Source of the DNA: Frankiales bacterium
Lineage (GTDB): Bacteria; Actinomycetota; Actinomycetes; Mycobacteriales; Jatrophihabitantaceae
DNA: 6,993 nt
Reading direction: 5' to 3'
NCBI GenBank assembly: GCA_025963265.1
Contig: JAOPUY010000148.1
Span: 1-6,993, forward strand
This document shows positions 4,991 to 6,993 of this stretch, piece after piece; within the stretch, counting starts at the first letter, position 1, and each line of letters starts with the position of its first letter. The notes beneath the pieces were generated by a model. The model was given only the letters and a program-made list of their open reading frames with translations. It did not search any database and had not been told where the DNA came from. A program made the position numbers and the translations under genes.

Positions 4991-6993
4991 ATGCTCCATC
5001 GAGTTTCCGGCGTGTCCCGTTCGCAGCGTGTCGCCGACGCCGTTGCCGTGCTCGCTTGGGCGTTCGCGCTGATCTCGAGCCTGGGCTGCCTGGCCTTGGC
5101 CCGGTCGGCCGAGGCCACGATCAAAGTCGAGCAGCGCGTCATCCCCGTGTTCTTCCTGTTGGTGCTGGCCCGGCTAGCCGCGGCCCTGGTCGCTAACCGC
5201 GCTCGGCGGCGCCCGGTGTCGGTCCTCACCATCGCGATCGTGTCGTGGGCGATCGGCTCGACCATTCTCAACGCCAGCGGCGCCGCGGTCGTCACCCACT
5301 TCCCCTCGCCGGGCGACGGATTCTTCCTCGCCGCCTACGTCGGGCTCGCCGGCTTTCTCAGCATGGACGGTCGCAACCGGTACGCCGACGTCCGCGGCTC
5401 CTGGCTCGAGGCCATCGTGCTCTGCGGCGGCACCGCGAGCCTGACCGGCGCGTTGATGCTGCAGTGGCTGCCGAAGAACGACCACGACGCCGGCTTGGCC
5501 CAGCTGACCGCGTTGCTGTACCCGGTCCTCGACGTCGTGCTGCTGCTCGTGGTCATCACCCAGATCACGCTCGGGCGACGGACGGACAAGGTCGGCGCCC
5601 TGCAGCTGATCTTCGGCTTCCTGTCCCTGACCATCGCCGACTCCGCCTTCATGTCCAACGTCAGCGGCTCTGGGGTGTATCACGCCTCCGCCGCCTTCGG
5701 GTTGGCCTGGGGCGTTGGCTTCCTGCTGCTCGGTGACGCCGCCTGCCGCACCCCCAAGGAAGCGCCGCGCACGGTCGAGACCCGCACCGGCCCGACACCC
5801 ATGCTGCTGGCCTCGGCCGCGGCCATTCTGATCTTGGTCCTCAAGCCCTCTCAGGACATCAGCGGCGCCCTGATCGGCGCGGCGGTAGTCACGCTGGCCG
5901 CGGCGGCGGCGCGGCTCTTCCTCGCCCTGCGCGAGGCCAACGGCGCCGCCGAAGCGCTGGCCCTGGCCCGCACCGACGACCTCACCCTGCTGCCCAACCG
6001 ACGCGCGGTGCTGCGCCGAGTCGACAGCGGGATCACCTCCGGTGGGCCGCTAGCCCTGATGCTGCTCGATCTCGACGGCTTCAAGGAGATCAACGACACG
6101 CTCGGGCACCGGGCCGGCGACGCGGTGCTGCAAATCGCGGCCAATCGGATGCGCGACTGCCTGCCGATGAACTCACTCGTCGCCCGGCTGGGCGGCGACG
6201 AGTTCGCGGTGGTGGCTCCGGCCGACGGCGAGATCGAGTTGCTGGAAATGGCTCGGGGCGTGCTCGAGGTGATCTCGCAGCCGCTGACTGTGGACGACAT
6301 CGCCTTGTCGGTCAGCGCCTCCATCGGGATCACCGTCCGCGAGCCGCAGGACCAATCCAGCGCCGACCTGCTTCGCCGCGCGGACGTCGCGATGTACCAG
6401 GCCAAGCAGAGCAAGGCCGGCGCGTTGCTCTATGACGTCCAGCGCGATCACTTCTCCCGACGCAAGCTGCAGCTGGCCGAGGACCTGCGCCGCGGCATCG
6501 CCGAGGGCCAGCTCGTCCTCTGGTATCAGCCGCAAATCGACGCGGCGACCCAGGAGTTGGACGGAGTGGAGGCGCTCATCCGCTGGCAGCATCCCGAGCA
6601 CGGCCTGATGTCGCCGATCGAGTTCCTGCCGGCCGCGCGGCGCGCCGGGCTGATGCTGCAGGTCTCCGAGGCGGTTGTGGCCATGGCCATCGCCGACATG
6701 AAGAAGTGGATGAAGGCCGGGCTGGACATCCGCGTCGCGATCAACTGCGCGCCGCCGGAACTGCTCAACGGCATGTTCCTGCCCCGCCTCTTCGAGGCCT
6801 GCGCCCAGGCCAAGATCCTGCCGGACCGCCTGGTCATCGAGGTGACCGAGGAGTCGTTCCTGAGCGAGCCGGACCGGGCCCGCTCGATCCTCAGCGAGAT
6901 CCGCGAGCACAACATCCAGATCGCGATCGACGACTACGGCACCGGCTTCTCATCGCTGTCCTACCTGCGCGACGTGCCGCTCAACGAGCTCAA
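4991..6993 (+). CDS. Second membrane-anchored GGDEF-EAL protein, 3'-truncated by the window
   Basis: The frame from ATG 4991 is open to the right edge (667 codons plus 2 nt), so no stop codon is visible. About ten hydrophobic helices (roughly 15-37, 50-69, 76-94, 108-124, 138-158, 170-192, 203-220, 231-250, 270-286, 291-312) form the sensor. It includes PGDGFF at 107-112, in a pattern I recall from multi-TM sensors of actinobacterial GGDEF-EAL proteins. The GGDEF domain has DLDGFK at 360-365, ND at 368-369, intact GGDEF at 401-405 and [11 protein letters not shown] near 462-472. The RxxD inhibitory site is absent (PMNS at its place). The EAL domain has EAL at 527-529, N585, E617 and DD at 647-648. 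The window ends just before the lysine expected after NEL, so the late catalytic Lys, Glu and Gln cannot be checked; about 80 EAL residues and any tail are missing. It is divergent from, and about 70% identical in its output half to, the minus-strand paralogue. Confidence 0.92.
   Translation, partial: MLHRVSGVSRSQRVADAVAVLAWAFALISSLGCLALARSAEATIKVEQRVIPVFFLLVLARLAAALVANRARRRPVSVLTIAIVSWAIGSTILNASGAAVVTHFPSPGDGFFLAAYVGLAGFLSMDGRNRYADVRGSWLEAIVLCGGTASLTGALMLQWLPKNDHDAGLAQLTALLYPVLDVVLLLVVITQITLGRRTDKVGALQLIFGFLSLTIADSAFMSNVSGSGVYHASAAFGLAWGVGFLLLGDAACRTPKEAPRTVETRTGPTPMLLASAAAILILVLKPSQDISGALIGAAVVTLAAAAARLFLALREANGAAEALALARTDDLTLLPNRRAVLRRVDSGITSGGPLALMLLDLDGFKEINDTLGHRAGDAVLQIAANRMRDCLPMNSLVARLGGDEFAVVAPADGEIELLEMARGVLEVISQPLTVDDIALSVSASIGITVREPQDQSSADLLRRADVAMYQAKQSKAGALLYDVQRDHFSRRKLQLAEDLRRGIAEGQLVLWYQPQIDAATQELDGVEALIRWQHPEHGLMSPIEFLPAARRAGLMLQVSEAVVAMAIADMKKWMKAGLDIRVAINCAPPELLNGMFLPRLFEACAQAKILPDRLVIEVTEESFLSEPDRARSILSEIREHNIQIAIDDYGTGFSSLSYLRDVPLNEL

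Larger units (their letters stand above)
2719..6991. repeat. Inverted paralogous arms: conserved GGDEF-EAL halves of the two divergent genes
   Basis: The left arm (2719-3789, minus-strand sense) and right arm (5921-6991, plus-strand sense) encode the same 357-residue module with no insertion or deletion. By hand count about 249 positions (70%) are identical in protein. At DNA level there are longer identical tracts, for example 23 nt at 3701-3723 against 5987-6009 and 26 nt at 2768-2793 against 6917-6942, each inverted. The interval between the arms holds both sensor regions and the shared intergenic region. The right arm may extend past the window. Confidence 0.85.

Noticed and set aside
5245..5736. 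Plus-strand frame of 163 codons
   Set aside because: Shadow of the sensor region of the plus-strand GGDEF-EAL gene, which is open in another frame from 4991 to the window end.

Overview
The window is GC-rich (above 65% by eye) with dense coding, G/C-ending codons and purine-rich Shine-Dalgarno sites. The gene content (DedA-family membrane protein, Pgi, two multi-TM GGDEF-EAL proteins) suggests a high-GC Gram-positive, probably Actinomycetota. I cannot name the genus from sequence alone.

Layout: (1) 1-630, plus strand: 3' part of a DedA/VTT-domain membrane protein whose start lies before the window. (2) 627-2288, minus strand: complete pgi (glucose-6-phosphate isomerase, 553 aa), convergent with the DedA gene so that the two stop codons overlap. 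(3) 2335-4734, minus strand: complete 799-aa membrane-anchored GGDEF-EAL protein, ending 46 nt before pgi and probably co-transcribed with it. (4) 4735-4990: a 256-nt divergent intergenic region with an imperfect dyad and the ribosome binding sites of both flanking genes. (5) 4991 to the window end, plus strand: a second GGDEF-EAL protein, open at the right edge (667 codons present).

The most notable point is that the two GGDEF-EAL proteins are paralogues arranged head to head. From the last membrane helix through the EAL domain they align without a gap over about 357 residues at about 70% identity (hand count). Their N-terminal membrane sensor regions have diverged strongly but keep a few residues in register, including two intramembrane aspartates. 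Both keep intact GGDEF and EAL catalytic motifs and both lack the RxxD inhibitory site. This looks like an inverted duplication giving two c-di-GMP turnover enzymes with similar outputs and different inputs, one of them apparently in an operon with a central sugar-phosphate isomerase.

No tRNA, rRNA, CRISPR, insertion sequence, phage gene or c-di-GMP riboswitch was recognised. I see no clearly new defence or mobile system; the interest lies in the paralogous c-di-GMP pair and its linkage to pgi.
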